From: Niveispirillum irakense DSM 11586
GTDB taxonomy: Bacteria; Pseudomonadota; Alphaproteobacteria; Azospirillales; Azospirillaceae
NCBI RefSeq assembly: GCF_000429645.1
Contig: NZ_AUCG01000022.1
Location: 186,001 to 250,000, forward strand
Direction: 5' to 3'
DNA length: 64,000 nt
In this document: positions 42,207 through 50,407 of the stretch, one piece after another
How the letters are laid out: every line of letters begins with the position of its first letter
Position numbering within the stretch: position 1 is the first letter of the stretch
Program-made: the position numbers and the translations under genes
The notes under the pieces: model-generated
What the model saw: only the letters and a program-made list of their open reading frames with translations
Database searches by the model: none
What the model was told of the DNA's origin: nothing

Positions 42207-43358
42207 ATGCCCGATACCATTGCCGATCTGCTGCCCGCCCTGGTGGATTTCCGCCGTGACCTGCATGCCCACCCGGAACTGGGCTTCAAGGAACATCGCA
42301 CCGCGGGCCGCATCGCGGCGGCCCTGCGCGATGGGGGGGTGGAGGTGCATGAAGGGATCGGCGGCACCGGGCTGGTGGGCGTGCTGCGGGCCGGATCGTC
42401 GGATCGTGCCATCGGCCTGCGTGCGGACATGGATGCCCTGCCCATGCAGGAACAGACCGGCCTGCCCTATGCCAGCCAGACCAGCGGCGCCTTCCATGGT
42501 TGCGGCCATGACGGCCATTCCACCATGTTGCTGGGGGCGGCCCTGCATCTGGCCCGGACCCGCCAGTTTGATGGCACGGTCCATTTCATCTTCCAACCGG
42601 CGGAAGAAGGGCTGGGCGGGGCGCGGGCCATGGTACAGGACGGGCTGTTCGACCGCTTCCCCTGTCAGCGGGTTTTCGCCCTGCATAACTGGCCGGACCT
42701 GCCGGCCGGCACCGTTTCAACCCGCCCCGGCCCGATCATGGCGGCAGCGGACAAGTTCGAGATCACCTTGACCGGCAAGGGCGGCCATGCCGCCATGCCA
42801 CATGTGACCCCCGATGCGGTGCTGGCGGCGGGCGAGCTGGTGGGGCAGTTGAACACGATCATTTCCCGCCGCATTCCGCCTACTGCCTCGGCCGTCTTGT
42901 CGGTGACGCGCATCCAGGGCGGCCATGCCCATAATGTGCTGCCGGCCGCCGTTACCCTGGGCGGCACCGTGCGCAGCTTCGACCCCGCCATCCAGGACGG
43001 GATTGAGGCGGCCCTGCGCCAGGTGGCGGCAGGCGTGGCACTTTCCACGGGCACTGAGGCCGCCATCACCTATGACCGCTATTACCCGGCCACCATCAAT
43101 GATGGGGAGGCAGCGGCAGAAGCGCTGCGCATCGCCGCCACCTTATGCCCCACCCATCTGGCGCCGGAACCCGCCTTCACCTCGGAGGATTTCGCCTTCA
43201 TGCTCCAGGCGTGCCGGGGGGCTTATCTCTGGCTGGGCCAGGGCACAGCAGCAAACGCTGCCCCCCTGCATCACCCCGCCTATGATTTCAACGACGACAT
43301 CATCGCCACTGGCATGATGCTGCATGTGGCACTGGCGGAGGGGATGCTGGGGACATGA
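42207..43358 (+). CDS. M20-family amidohydrolase (hippurate/N-acyl-amino-acid hydrolase type)
   Basis: A 383-residue metallopeptidase-like hydrolase. Typical pieces are RRDLHAHPELGFKEHRTA, metal-site GCGHDGHSTMLLGAA, PAEEGLGGARAMV with the catalytic Glu pair, LHNWPDLPAGT, and a dimerisation domain (about 180-290) with GKGGHAAMPH. It removes acyl groups from N-acyl amino acids or amides in the cytoplasm. It lies 100 nt downstream of the Lrp gene in the same direction and may feed amino-group donors to the aminotransferase. Confidence 0.92.
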   Translation: MPDTIADLLPALVDFRRDLHAHPELGFKEHRTAGRIAAALRDGGVEVHEGIGGTGLVGVLRAGSSDRAIGLRADMDALPMQEQTGLPYASQTSGAFHGCGHDGHSTMLLGAALHLARTRQFDGTVHFIFQPAEEGLGGARAMVQDGLFDRFPCQRVFALHNWPDLPAGTVSTRPGPIMAAADKFEITLTGKGGHAAMPHVTPDAVLAAGELVGQLNTIISRRIPPTASAVLSVTRIQGGHAHNVLPAAVTLGGTVRSFDPAIQDGIEAALRQVAAGVALSTGTEAAITYDRYYPATINDGEAAAEALRIAATLCPTHLAPEPAFTSEDFAFMLQACRGAYLWLGQGTAANAAPLHHPAYDFNDDIIATGMMLHVALAEGMLGT

Positions 43359-43555
43359 GCACCATGCCCGCCCGCCGGGCGCCGCAGAAGAAGCTGTCAC
43401 CCCGTCGGATTTCAGCAGCCGCCCCCAGCCCCAGCGGGGCAATCACGGCGTATCTGCCGCGCACCACTGCTACCCTGCTAAGAAACCAATAAAGCTGCAC
43501 CCGCCGGCATATTTCCTGGACGGTCGGGGCTCCGGGACAAGGGACAGGTTTAGCG

Positions 43556-44740
43556 ATGACGACAATCCCCTATGCCGCCACCAGTGCCCCCAGCACGGTC
43601 CGAGGGATCAGCAGCCGCATCGGCGCCATCGATGCGCTGCGCGGGCTGGTCATGCTGTTCATGCTGATCGACCATATCCGGGAAACCTATTTCCTGCATA
43701 TGCAGGTCAGCGATCCGGTCGATGCTGCCACGGTCGATCCGGCGCTGTTCTTCACCCGGCTGATCTCCACCTTTTGCGCCCCCACCTTTGTGGCGCTGAC
43801 GGGGCTGTCGGCCTGGCTCTATGGCCAGTCGCACAGCCGGCAGGAAACCTCGCTGTTCCTGCTGAAGCGCGGCCTGTTCCTGATCTTTCTGGAAGTGACC
43901 TTTGTCGGGCTGGCCTGGAGCCTGAAATTCCCGCCCCAGACCTTCTGGCTGCAGGTGATCTGGGCTATCGGCATCAGCATGGTGGCACTTTCCGCCCTGC
44001 TGTACCTGCCGCGCCCCTGGCAGATCGCCCTCGGGCTGGCCATTGTCTGCCTGCATAACCTGCTGGACGGTATCCGCCTGCTGCCCGGCGATAGCGGCTT
44101 TGCGCTCTGGGCCATCCTGCATCAGCGCGATGTGATCGACCTGGGTGGCGGGCTGACTGCCAAGACAACCTATCCGGTGCTGCCCTGGATCGGCCTGATC
44201 CTGCTGGGCCATGCCATCGGCCCCTGGTTTGCCCGCGGGCGCGACGGGGCGGAACGCCGCCGCCGGCTGGTGTTGCTGGGCGGCGGCATGCTGGTTGCGT
44301 TTCTGCTGCTGCGCTGGTGCAATTTTTATGGTGACAAGCCATGGGTTGCGGGGGTGGATGGCTTGCGCACCATCATGGCCTTCCTGTCCTTGACCAAATA
44401 TCCGCCGTCGCTGCTGTTCCTGCTGTCAACGCTGGGGGTTGGCGCCCTGCTGCTGGCCTTGTTCGAGAAGTACGAGAGCCATCGCATCATGGGCTGGCTG
44501 TCCCTGTTCGGCGGCGCGCCCATGTTCTTCTATCTTCTGCATCTCTATGTGTTGAAGGCGCTGTATTTCACGGCCCTGGGGCTTTATGGCCCAACCAAGG
44601 GGGCGGTTTTCGGTGTGGAGAGCGTGGGCACGGTCTGGCTGTGGTTCTTCATCCTGACGCCGGTCCTCTATTTCCCGACGCGCTGGTTTGCGCGGCTGAA
44701 GCAGCGGCGCAAGGATATCTGGTGGCTTAAATATCTCTGA
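43556..44740 (+). CDS. DUF1624 (heparan-alpha-glucosaminide N-acetyltransferase-like) membrane protein
   Basis: A 394-residue inner-membrane protein with about ten helices. The start region RIGAIDALRGLVMLFMLIDH carries the family-defining DxxRG...DH pattern, followed by FCAPTFVALTGLSAWLYG and MFFYLLHLYVLKAL near the end. Members are thought to acylate extracytoplasmic glycans, but bacterial substrates are unknown. It stands alone between the amidohydrolase and a strong terminator. Nothing links it functionally to its neighbours. Confidence 0.85.
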   Translation: MTTIPYAATSAPSTVRGISSRIGAIDALRGLVMLFMLIDHIRETYFLHMQVSDPVDAATVDPALFFTRLISTFCAPTFVALTGLSAWLYGQSHSRQETSLFLLKRGLFLIFLEVTFVGLAWSLKFPPQTFWLQVIWAIGISMVALSALLYLPRPWQIALGLAIVCLHNLLDGIRLLPGDSGFALWAILHQRDVIDLGGGLTAKTTYPVLPWIGLILLGHAIGPWFARGRDGAERRRRLVLLGGGMLVAFLLLRWCNFYGDKPWVAGVDGLRTIMAFLSLTKYPPSLLFLLSTLGVGALLLALFEKYESHRIMGWLSLFGGAPMFFYLLHLYVLKALYFTALGLYGPTKGAVFGVESVGTVWLWFFILTPVLYFPTRWFARLKQRRKDIWWLKYL

Positions 44741-44761
44741 TCTTTCCGTTCTTCAAAATTC

Positions 44762-44797
44762 AAGCCCCGCCGGCCCAGCCGGCGGGGCTTTTGCTTT
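44762..44797 (+). terminator. Rho-independent terminator after the DUF1624 gene
   Basis: A perfect 13-bp stem (44762-44774 with 44778-44790) with a 3-nt loop runs into TTTGCTTT. It lies 22 nt after the DUF1624 stop. Confidence 0.93.
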
Positions 44798-45003
44798 GAC
44801 GGGCCATGCTGATCAGCGCAGCATTTTCCGCGCATTTTGTCCCCACAACAATATAACGCGCCGTCAGGGGGGCGGCTTTTGACGAAACATTTCTGCCATT
44901 AACGCCAAATCTGGTGGGCATAAAGCAAAAACGCGGGGGCACCTAAGCGATCCGCGCAACATGCCGGCCCTTGTGACCGGCATGCCGGGAAGAATAAAAG
45001 GCA

Positions 45004-45022
45004 CACGTTATAACATAACGTG
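45004..45022. promoter_or_regulatory. Perfect palindrome upstream of the TonB siderophore-type receptor
   Basis: CACGTTATAACATAACGTG: perfect inverted 8-mers separated by AAC. It sits 46 nt before the receptor start, a normal place for an operator or a promoter overlapping the -10 (TATAAC). It does not match the usual Fur box. The rest of the 44798-45067 gap shows no gene. Confidence 0.6.
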
Positions 45023-45067
45023 CATTGCCAGGCGAACAGTGGAGCAGTGCAGAAGGGGGACCAAACG

Positions 45068-47209
45068 ATGCAGTATCAGTCCGGATTCCGGCTTGCGTTG
45101 GCGGCCAGCGCCGCCTGTGTGGCCCTGACCGTCCCCATGGCGGCAGCACAAACAACCGGCGGTGAAGAGCTGGCGGAAATTATCGTCGTCGGACAGCGTC
45201 AGGCCTATCGTGGCGATGTCGCGTTAAAGGATACCCCGCAGGCCATCCAGGTGTTGGACGGCGCACTGCTGGATGCTGTGGGCATCACCGAGCTGGAAGG
45301 CGCGCTGGAAATGGCCAGCGGCGTCGCCAAGCAGAATAATTTCGGCGGCTTGTGGGACAGTTTCGCCATTCGCGGCTTTGCCGGCGATCCCAATTTCCCC
45401 AGCGGCTTCCTGGTCAATGGCTTCAATGGCGGGCGCGGCTATGGCGGCCCGCGCGATGCCTCCAACATCGACCGGATCGAGGTGTTGAAGGGCCCCAACT
45501 CCGCCCTGTTCGGTCGCGGAGAGCCGGGCGGTACGGTGAACATCATCACCAAGAAGCCGAAATTCGATACTGAAGGCAGCGTCTCGGTTTCCGCCGGCAG
45601 CTATGACACCTACCGGATCGAAGGCGATATTACCGGCCCGATCACGGACAAGATCGCCGTGCGCATCAATGGCGCGGCCGAGGATGCCGGCAGCTTCCGC
45701 GATACGCTGAAGAGCAAGAAGTACACGGCCTCCCCTTCCATCCTGATGCAACTGACGGAAGACACCTCGTTCAGCTATGAGGCTGAATATGTGAAGCAGG
45801 AAGTGCCGTTCGATCGCGGCATCGTCGCCGTCAATGGCGATCTGGGCGCCCTGCCCATTTCCCGCTTCCTGGGTGAACCGGGCGACGGCCCGGTCGAGGT
45901 GGAAGTGCTGGGCCATCAGGCACAGCTTCAGCATGATATCAGCGATGACTGGAGCGTGCTGATCGGTGCCGGCTATCGCGATACCAGCTTCAAGGGCTTT
46001 TCCTCCGATGCCGAACTGGCGGGCAGCCGCCAGACGCTGGAGGAGACGGGGAACATGCTGTCCCGTCAGCGCCGTTACCGCGATTACCAGACCGAACATA
46101 TGGTGTTCCGCGGTGAAGTGTCTGGTACCTTCAATACTGGTATCTTCACCCATCACCTGATTGTGGGCGCGGATTGGGACAAGTTCGAGATCGATCAGGT
46201 GCAGTTGCGCTATCGCCCGCCGGCTTATACCGCCGGCCGGCCGATAACGGCGGCCAACAACGCCATTGACATCTTCAACCCCGTCTATGGCAGCACGCCC
46301 ACCCCTACCGCCACTTTGGACAACAGGTTCGAGCGGCAGAAGGCCTGGGGCGTCTATTTCCAGGATCAGATCGACCTGACGGAAAAACTGAAGTTCCGCT
46401 TCGGCGGCCGGTATGATGATTTTGACCAGTCGATCCATAACCGGATCAACGATGCCCGCCTGGGCAACAGCTACACCAAGTTCAGCCCCCAGACCGGCCT
46501 GGTCTATGACCTGACGGATGAGTTCTCGCTCTATGGCGGCTATGGCCGTGGCTTCCGGCCCAATACCGGCTTCGATTTCTCCGGCGCTGCCTTCCGTCCG
46601 GAGGAAAGCGAAAGCTACGAGATCGGCGGCAAATACACCTCCCCCGATGGCCGCATTACCAGCACGCTGGCCCTGTTCACCATGACCAAGGACAATGTGC
46701 TGACGGCCGATCCGGTCAATTCCGGCTACTCGCTGGCCATCGGCAAGGCCCGCAGCAAGGGCGTGGAATTCGACCTGAACGCCCAGTTGCCCGGCGATAT
46801 GCAGCTTTACCTGACCTATTCCTATACCGACGCCGAGGCGGCGCGCGACATGGTGGACCCGGATTTCGGCCTGTCCATCCTGGAAGGCGACCCGCTGATC
46901 AACATCCCCAAGAACCAGGCCAGCGCCCTGCTGATGAAGGATCTGTTCTTCGGGGATAATACCGTCACCCTGGGCGGTGGCGTGAATTATGTCAGCAAGC
47001 GCCTGGGGGAGACGGGCGTGGATTTCTACCTGCCCAGCTACACGCTGGTGAAGCTGCTGGCCTCCTGGCAGCCGACCGAGCAGTTGAAGCTGTCCGTGGA
47101 TGTGAACAACCTGTTCGACAAGCGGTACTACGCCAGTTCCTACGCCCGGTCCTGGGTGGCCCCTGGCACCCCGCGCACTTTCACGGCCAGGATCGGCTAC
47201 ACGTTCTGA
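45068..47209 (+). CDS. TonB-dependent siderophore-type receptor
   Basis: A 713-residue receptor. Signal peptide to about residue 28 (ACVALTVPMAAAQ), then plug with LAEIIVVGQRQ, LKDTPQAIQVLDGALLDAVG and SNIDRIEVLKGPNSALFGRG with GEPGGTVNIITKKPK, the pattern of ferric-siderophore receptors (FhuA/FpvA-like). The barrel ends with the C-terminal aromatic Phe (RIGYTF). ATG 45068 is preceded by AAGGGGG at 45053-45059; the longer frame from 45020 would begin inside the palindrome. It is isolated between a terminator upstream and one downstream, so it is probably transcribed alone under the palindrome-binding regulator. Confidence 0.93.
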   Translation: MQYQSGFRLALAASAACVALTVPMAAAQTTGGEELAEIIVVGQRQAYRGDVALKDTPQAIQVLDGALLDAVGITELEGALEMASGVAKQNNFGGLWDSFAIRGFAGDPNFPSGFLVNGFNGGRGYGGPRDASNIDRIEVLKGPNSALFGRGEPGGTVNIITKKPKFDTEGSVSVSAGSYDTYRIEGDITGPITDKIAVRINGAAEDAGSFRDTLKSKKYTASPSILMQLTEDTSFSYEAEYVKQEVPFDRGIVAVNGDLGALPISRFLGEPGDGPVEVEVLGHQAQLQHDISDDWSVLIGAGYRDTSFKGFSSDAELAGSRQTLEETGNMLSRQRRYRDYQTEHMVFRGEVSGTFNTGIFTHHLIVGADWDKFEIDQVQLRYRPPAYTAGRPITAANNAIDIFNPVYGSTPTPTATLDNRFERQKAWGVYFQDQIDLTEKLKFRFGGRYDDFDQSIHNRINDARLGNSYTKFSPQTGLVYDLTDEFSLYGGYGRGFRPNTGFDFSGAAFRPEESESYEIGGKYTSPDGRITSTLALFTMTKDNVLTADPVNSGYSLAIGKARSKGVEFDLNAQLPGDMQLYLTYSYTDAEAARDMVDPDFGLSILEGDPLINIPKNQASALLMKDLFFGDNTVTLGGGVNYVSKRLGETGVDFYLPSYTLVKLLASWQPTEQLKLSVDVNNLFDKRYYASSYARSWVAPGTPRTFTARIGYTF

Positions 47210-47252
47210 CAGGGGTGACCCCCTTCCGTTCCAAGGCATGAACCTGACTGTC

Positions 47253-47288
47253 ACGCCGCTGATACCCCCGGTGTCAGCGGCGTTTTTC
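47253..47288 (+). terminator. Rho-independent terminator after the TonB receptor
   Basis: A 14-bp stem (47253-47266 with 47270-47283; one G-T pair) and CCC loop are followed by a T-rich run at 47283-47289. It lies 44 nt after the receptor stop and 19 nt before the next start. Confidence 0.9.
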
Positions 47289-47301
47289 TGGGAGCGCTTT
47301 T

Positions 47302-48228
47302 ATGGCCCTTCTCTATAAGGCAGACCCGGTGCGCGGCGCGGTCTGGAAACAGGTCTTCACGGCGGAGGCTCCGGAGATTGATTTCCGTGCTTGGCCCGAA
47401 GCCGGCAAACTGGCCGATATCCGCTATCTGGCGGCCTGGACGGTAACGCCCGATCTGCTGGCCAGCCTGCCCAACCTGGAGGTGCTGTTTTCCACCGGTG
47501 CCGGGGTGGATCAGTTGGACCTGTCCCAGGTGCCGGCGCATATCCAGGTGGTGCGGATGATTGAGCCGGGCATCATTGATGGCATGGTGGAATATGCCAG
47601 CTTTGCCACCCTGGCCCTGCACCGCCACATGCTGCATTACCGGAAAGCCCAGGATGAGGGCCGGTGGGCACCGGTGAAACTGGTGCCGGCACAGGCCCGT
47701 CGCATCGGCGTGATGGGGCTGGGCACATTGGGCCGCGCTGTGCTGGATCGGCTGGGCCGCTACGGCTTCCCGCTTTCCGGCTGGTCGCGCTCGCCCCAGC
47801 AAGTCGAGGGCGTCACCTGCCATGCCGGCGCGGAAGGGATGCCGGCTTTTCTGGCCGCCTGCGATATCCTGATCTGCCTGCTGCCGCTGACGGATGAAAC
47901 GCGCGGCATTTTGTGCCGCAAAACCTTCGATCTGCTGCCCGATGGTGCTGCCCTGGTCAATGCCGGGCGCGGGGGGCATCTGGTGGAGGTGGATTTTCTG
48001 GCTGCGCTGGATAGCGGAAAACTCTCCGGCGCCGTGCTGGATGTGACGGAGCCGGAGCCCTTGCCGCCAGGGCATCCCTTCTGGCGGCACCCCGCTATCC
48101 TGTTGACACCCCACATTGCCAGCATGACCCAGCCGGAAAGTGCGGCCCGCGTGCTGATGGCCAACATCCGGCAGCATCGCCAGGGTCTGGCAATGGTGGG
48201 AAACGTCCCACGCGGGCGTGGATATTAG
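47302..48228 (+). CDS. D-isomer 2-hydroxyacid dehydrogenase (glyoxylate/hydroxypyruvate reductase A-like)
   Basis: A 308-residue NAD(P)-dependent dehydrogenase of the GhrA group. The Rossmann motif is IGVMGLGTLGRAVLDRLGRYG, with the run split at residue 154. The catalytic Arg is in VNAGRGGHLVE, Glu in DVTEPEPLPPGHPFW and His in LLTPHIASM. It reduces small 2-oxo acids such as glyoxylate or hydroxypyruvate. In this neighbourhood it could reduce an oxo acid released by the downstream oxidases. It is followed by a 212-nt gap with no visible signal. Confidence 0.9.
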   Translation: MALLYKADPVRGAVWKQVFTAEAPEIDFRAWPEAGKLADIRYLAAWTVTPDLLASLPNLEVLFSTGAGVDQLDLSQVPAHIQVVRMIEPGIIDGMVEYASFATLALHRHMLHYRKAQDEGRWAPVKLVPAQARRIGVMGLGTLGRAVLDRLGRYGFPLSGWSRSPQQVEGVTCHAGAEGMPAFLAACDILICLLPLTDETRGILCRKTFDLLPDGAALVNAGRGGHLVEVDFLAALDSGKLSGAVLDVTEPEPLPPGHPFWRHPAILLTPHIASMTQPESAARVLMANIRQHRQGLAMVGNVPRGRGY

Positions 48229-48440
48229 GGAAAGGTGACGCGGCAGACTGTGCCGCAGATACTGCCGAAAAGGCGGATAAATACCCATACGCGGTCCCCA
48301 AATCAGGGTGAAGTTCCGGCCTTCCCATGTCCTAATTGCCTTGTCGCGGACACCACCTCAACAGGGTGATCCGCCGGACCGATCCAAACCGCGAGCGGCC
48401 CTGAACCCGGCCATTCGCCCGATGTGAAGGACAGACAGCC

Positions 48441-49109
48441 ATGGCCCCGTTCCGGCCCAAATTCATCACCTTCGACTGTTACGGGACGCTGACCCGCTTT
48501 CGCATGTCCGACATGGCACGGGAAATATTCCCCGACCGTGTGAAGCCGGAGGATATGGACCGGTTCTGCAAGGATTTCGCAGCCTATCGGCTGGATGAGG
48601 TGCTGGGAGCCTGGAAGCCTTACCGCGAAGTGATCCATAATTCCGTGGAGCGCACCTGCAAGCACTGGAAGATCGAATTCCGCCCGGAAGAGGCGGCCCG
48701 CATCTATGAGGCGGTGCCGACCTGGGGCCCGCACGCCGATGTGCCCACGGGTCTTGCCAAGGTGGCCAAGGAAATCCCGCTGGTGATCCTGTCAAACGCC
48801 GCGAACGAGCAGATCCATCATAATGTGGCACTGCTCGGCGCGCCGTTCCATGCCGTCTATACCGCCGAACAGGCCCAGGCCTACAAGCCGCGCCTGCAGG
48901 CGTTTGAATATATGCTGGACCAGTTGGGCGCGGACCCGAAGGACATCATGCATGTCTCTTCCAGCTTCCGCTATGACCAGAACTCCGCCACCGATCTGGG
49001 CTTTGGTGCCCGCGTCTTCGTGGCGCGCGGACATGAGCCGACCAACCCGAACTATCGGGATTATGAGATCCCGCATATCGGCATCCTGCCGGCCTTGGTG
49101 GGGCTGTAA
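48441..49109 (+). CDS. HAD-superfamily hydrolase annotated as haloacid-dehalogenase type II-like
   Basis: A 222-residue HAD protein. The nucleophile Asp12 is in FITFDCYGTLTRF, motif II Ser in VILSNAANEQ, and motif III Lys in AYKPRLQAFEYML. Classical L-2-haloacid dehalogenases carry Ser-Asn-x-x-Asp in motif IV. Here that region is VSSSFRYDQNSATDLGFG, longer and without the Asn at the usual place, so dehalogenation should not be assumed. It lies 6 nt upstream of a DAO-family oxidase and a peptide-type ABC transporter, so it may act on a phosphorylated or activated intermediate of that pathway. Confidence 0.8.
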   Translation: MAPFRPKFITFDCYGTLTRFRMSDMAREIFPDRVKPEDMDRFCKDFAAYRLDEVLGAWKPYREVIHNSVERTCKHWKIEFRPEEAARIYEAVPTWGPHADVPTGLAKVAKEIPLVILSNAANEQIHHNVALLGAPFHAVYTAEQAQAYKPRLQAFEYMLDQLGADPKDIMHVSSSFRYDQNSATDLGFGARVFVARGHEPTNPNYRDYEIPHIGILPALVGL

Positions 49110-49115
49110 CCCATC

Positions 49116-50399
49116 ATGGCGGACCGGAAAACCCTCTCCTATTGGCTGGATACGGCACCCGGCTTCACCGGCGGGGTGACCGGTCCGGTGGAAGGCCGGG
49201 TGGATGTCGCCATCATCGGCGGCGGCTTCACCGGTCTGTCCGCAGCATTGGCCCTGCGCAAACGTGGGGCCAGCGTGGCCGTGCTGGAAGCCGGTCGTGT
49301 GGCGGGAGAAGCTTCCGGCCGCAATGGCGGCCAATGCAATGCCGGCACGGCGCATGATTTTGCCGGTCTGGTCGCCCGTTTCGGGCGGGAGACGGCAGCG
49401 CTTTATTATAACGCCCATGTCCAGGCGGTCAGCGATGTGGAACGGCTGGCGCAAGAGGAAGGGATCGACTGTGCCTTCCGTCGCGCCGGCCGGCTGAAAC
49501 TGGCGGCCAAGCCGGAACATTATGCCAAGCTGGAAAAGGCTTATGAAAGCCTTGCCACCATCGATCCGCATGTGACGCTGGTGCCGCGCACCAACCTGTC
49601 GGCGGAAATCGCCGGCGACGCCTTTCATGGCGGGCTGCTGCAAGGCACGAGCGCGCAGTTGCATGTAGGGAAATTCGGCGTCGGTCTGGCAGAGGCTGCC
49701 AGCCGCCGGGGCGCGCAGATATATGAACAGGCCGCCGTCACCGGCCTGTCCCGCCAGGGCAAGGGTTGGCTGGTCACCACCCCGCGCGGCACGTTGAATG
49801 CCACCCAGGTGCTGGTGGCCACCGGCGGGGCCAGCGCGCAGGGGCCGTTCGGCTGGTTCCGCCGCCGTATCATCTCCGTCGGCAGCTTTATCATCGCCAC
49901 GGAACCGTTGCCGCCAGAACAGGTGGCCACGCTGTTCCCCGGCAACCGTAATTATGTGACCAGCAAGAATATCGGCAATTACTTCCGCCTGTCGCCGGAT
50001 AACAGGCTGATTTTCGGCGGACGCGCGCGCTTTGCCGTGTCCGACCCCTTATCGGATCAGAAAAGCGGCCGCATCCTGGAAGCCACGATGCGCAGCCTGT
50101 TCCCGGCTTTGCGCGATGTGCGGGTGGATTATTGCTGGGGCGGCATGGTGGACCTGACTGCCGACCGGCTGCCGCGCGCAGGCGAGCATGATGGACTGTT
50201 CTACGCCATGGGCTATAGCGGCCATGGCGTGCAGATGTCCGTGCATATGGGGGAAAAGATGGCCCGTGTGATGGGGGGCGAAACCGCCGCCAACCCCTGG
50301 GCCGGCCTGGACTGGCATGCCGTGCCGGGCCATCTGGGCAAGCCCTGGTTTCTGCCGCTGGTCGGCCTTTACTACCGCATTCAGGACATCCTGCATTGA
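49116..50399 (+). CDS. FAD-dependent DAO-family oxidoreductase (gamma-glutamylputrescine-oxidase-like)
   Basis: A 427-residue flavoprotein. FAD-binding strand VDVAIIGGGFTGLSAALALR (20 residues) near 29-48, ARG/ASGRNGGQCNAG loop typical of PuuB/OrdL proteins, and C-terminal YAMGYSGHGVQMSVHMGEKM with the flavin-contact GYSGHG. It oxidises a secondary or primary amine to an imine, giving aldehyde plus amine after hydrolysis and H2O2. It is encoded between the HAD gene and a Dpp-type ABC transporter, which suggests oxidation of an imported amine. Confidence 0.88.
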   Translation: MADRKTLSYWLDTAPGFTGGVTGPVEGRVDVAIIGGGFTGLSAALALRKRGASVAVLEAGRVAGEASGRNGGQCNAGTAHDFAGLVARFGRETAALYYNAHVQAVSDVERLAQEEGIDCAFRRAGRLKLAAKPEHYAKLEKAYESLATIDPHVTLVPRTNLSAEIAGDAFHGGLLQGTSAQLHVGKFGVGLAEAASRRGAQIYEQAAVTGLSRQGKGWLVTTPRGTLNATQVLVATGGASAQGPFGWFRRRIISVGSFIIATEPLPPEQVATLFPGNRNYVTSKNIGNYFRLSPDNRLIFGGRARFAVSDPLSDQKSGRILEATMRSLFPALRDVRVDYCWGGMVDLTADRLPRAGEHDGLFYAMGYSGHGVQMSVHMGEKMARVMGGETAANPWAGLDWHAVPGHLGKPWFLPLVGLYYRIQDILH

Positions 50400-50407
50400 G
50401 GGGGGAC

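Noticed and set aside
45224-47254. Minus-strand open frame of 676 codons opposite the siderophore-type receptor
   Set aside because: Long only because of high GC at third positions; the plus-strand receptor has signal peptide, plug and barrel end.
48441-49109. Calling this gene a true haloacid dehalogenase
   Set aside because: Motif IV residues needed for dehalogenation are not in place; kept as a HAD protein of unknown substrate.
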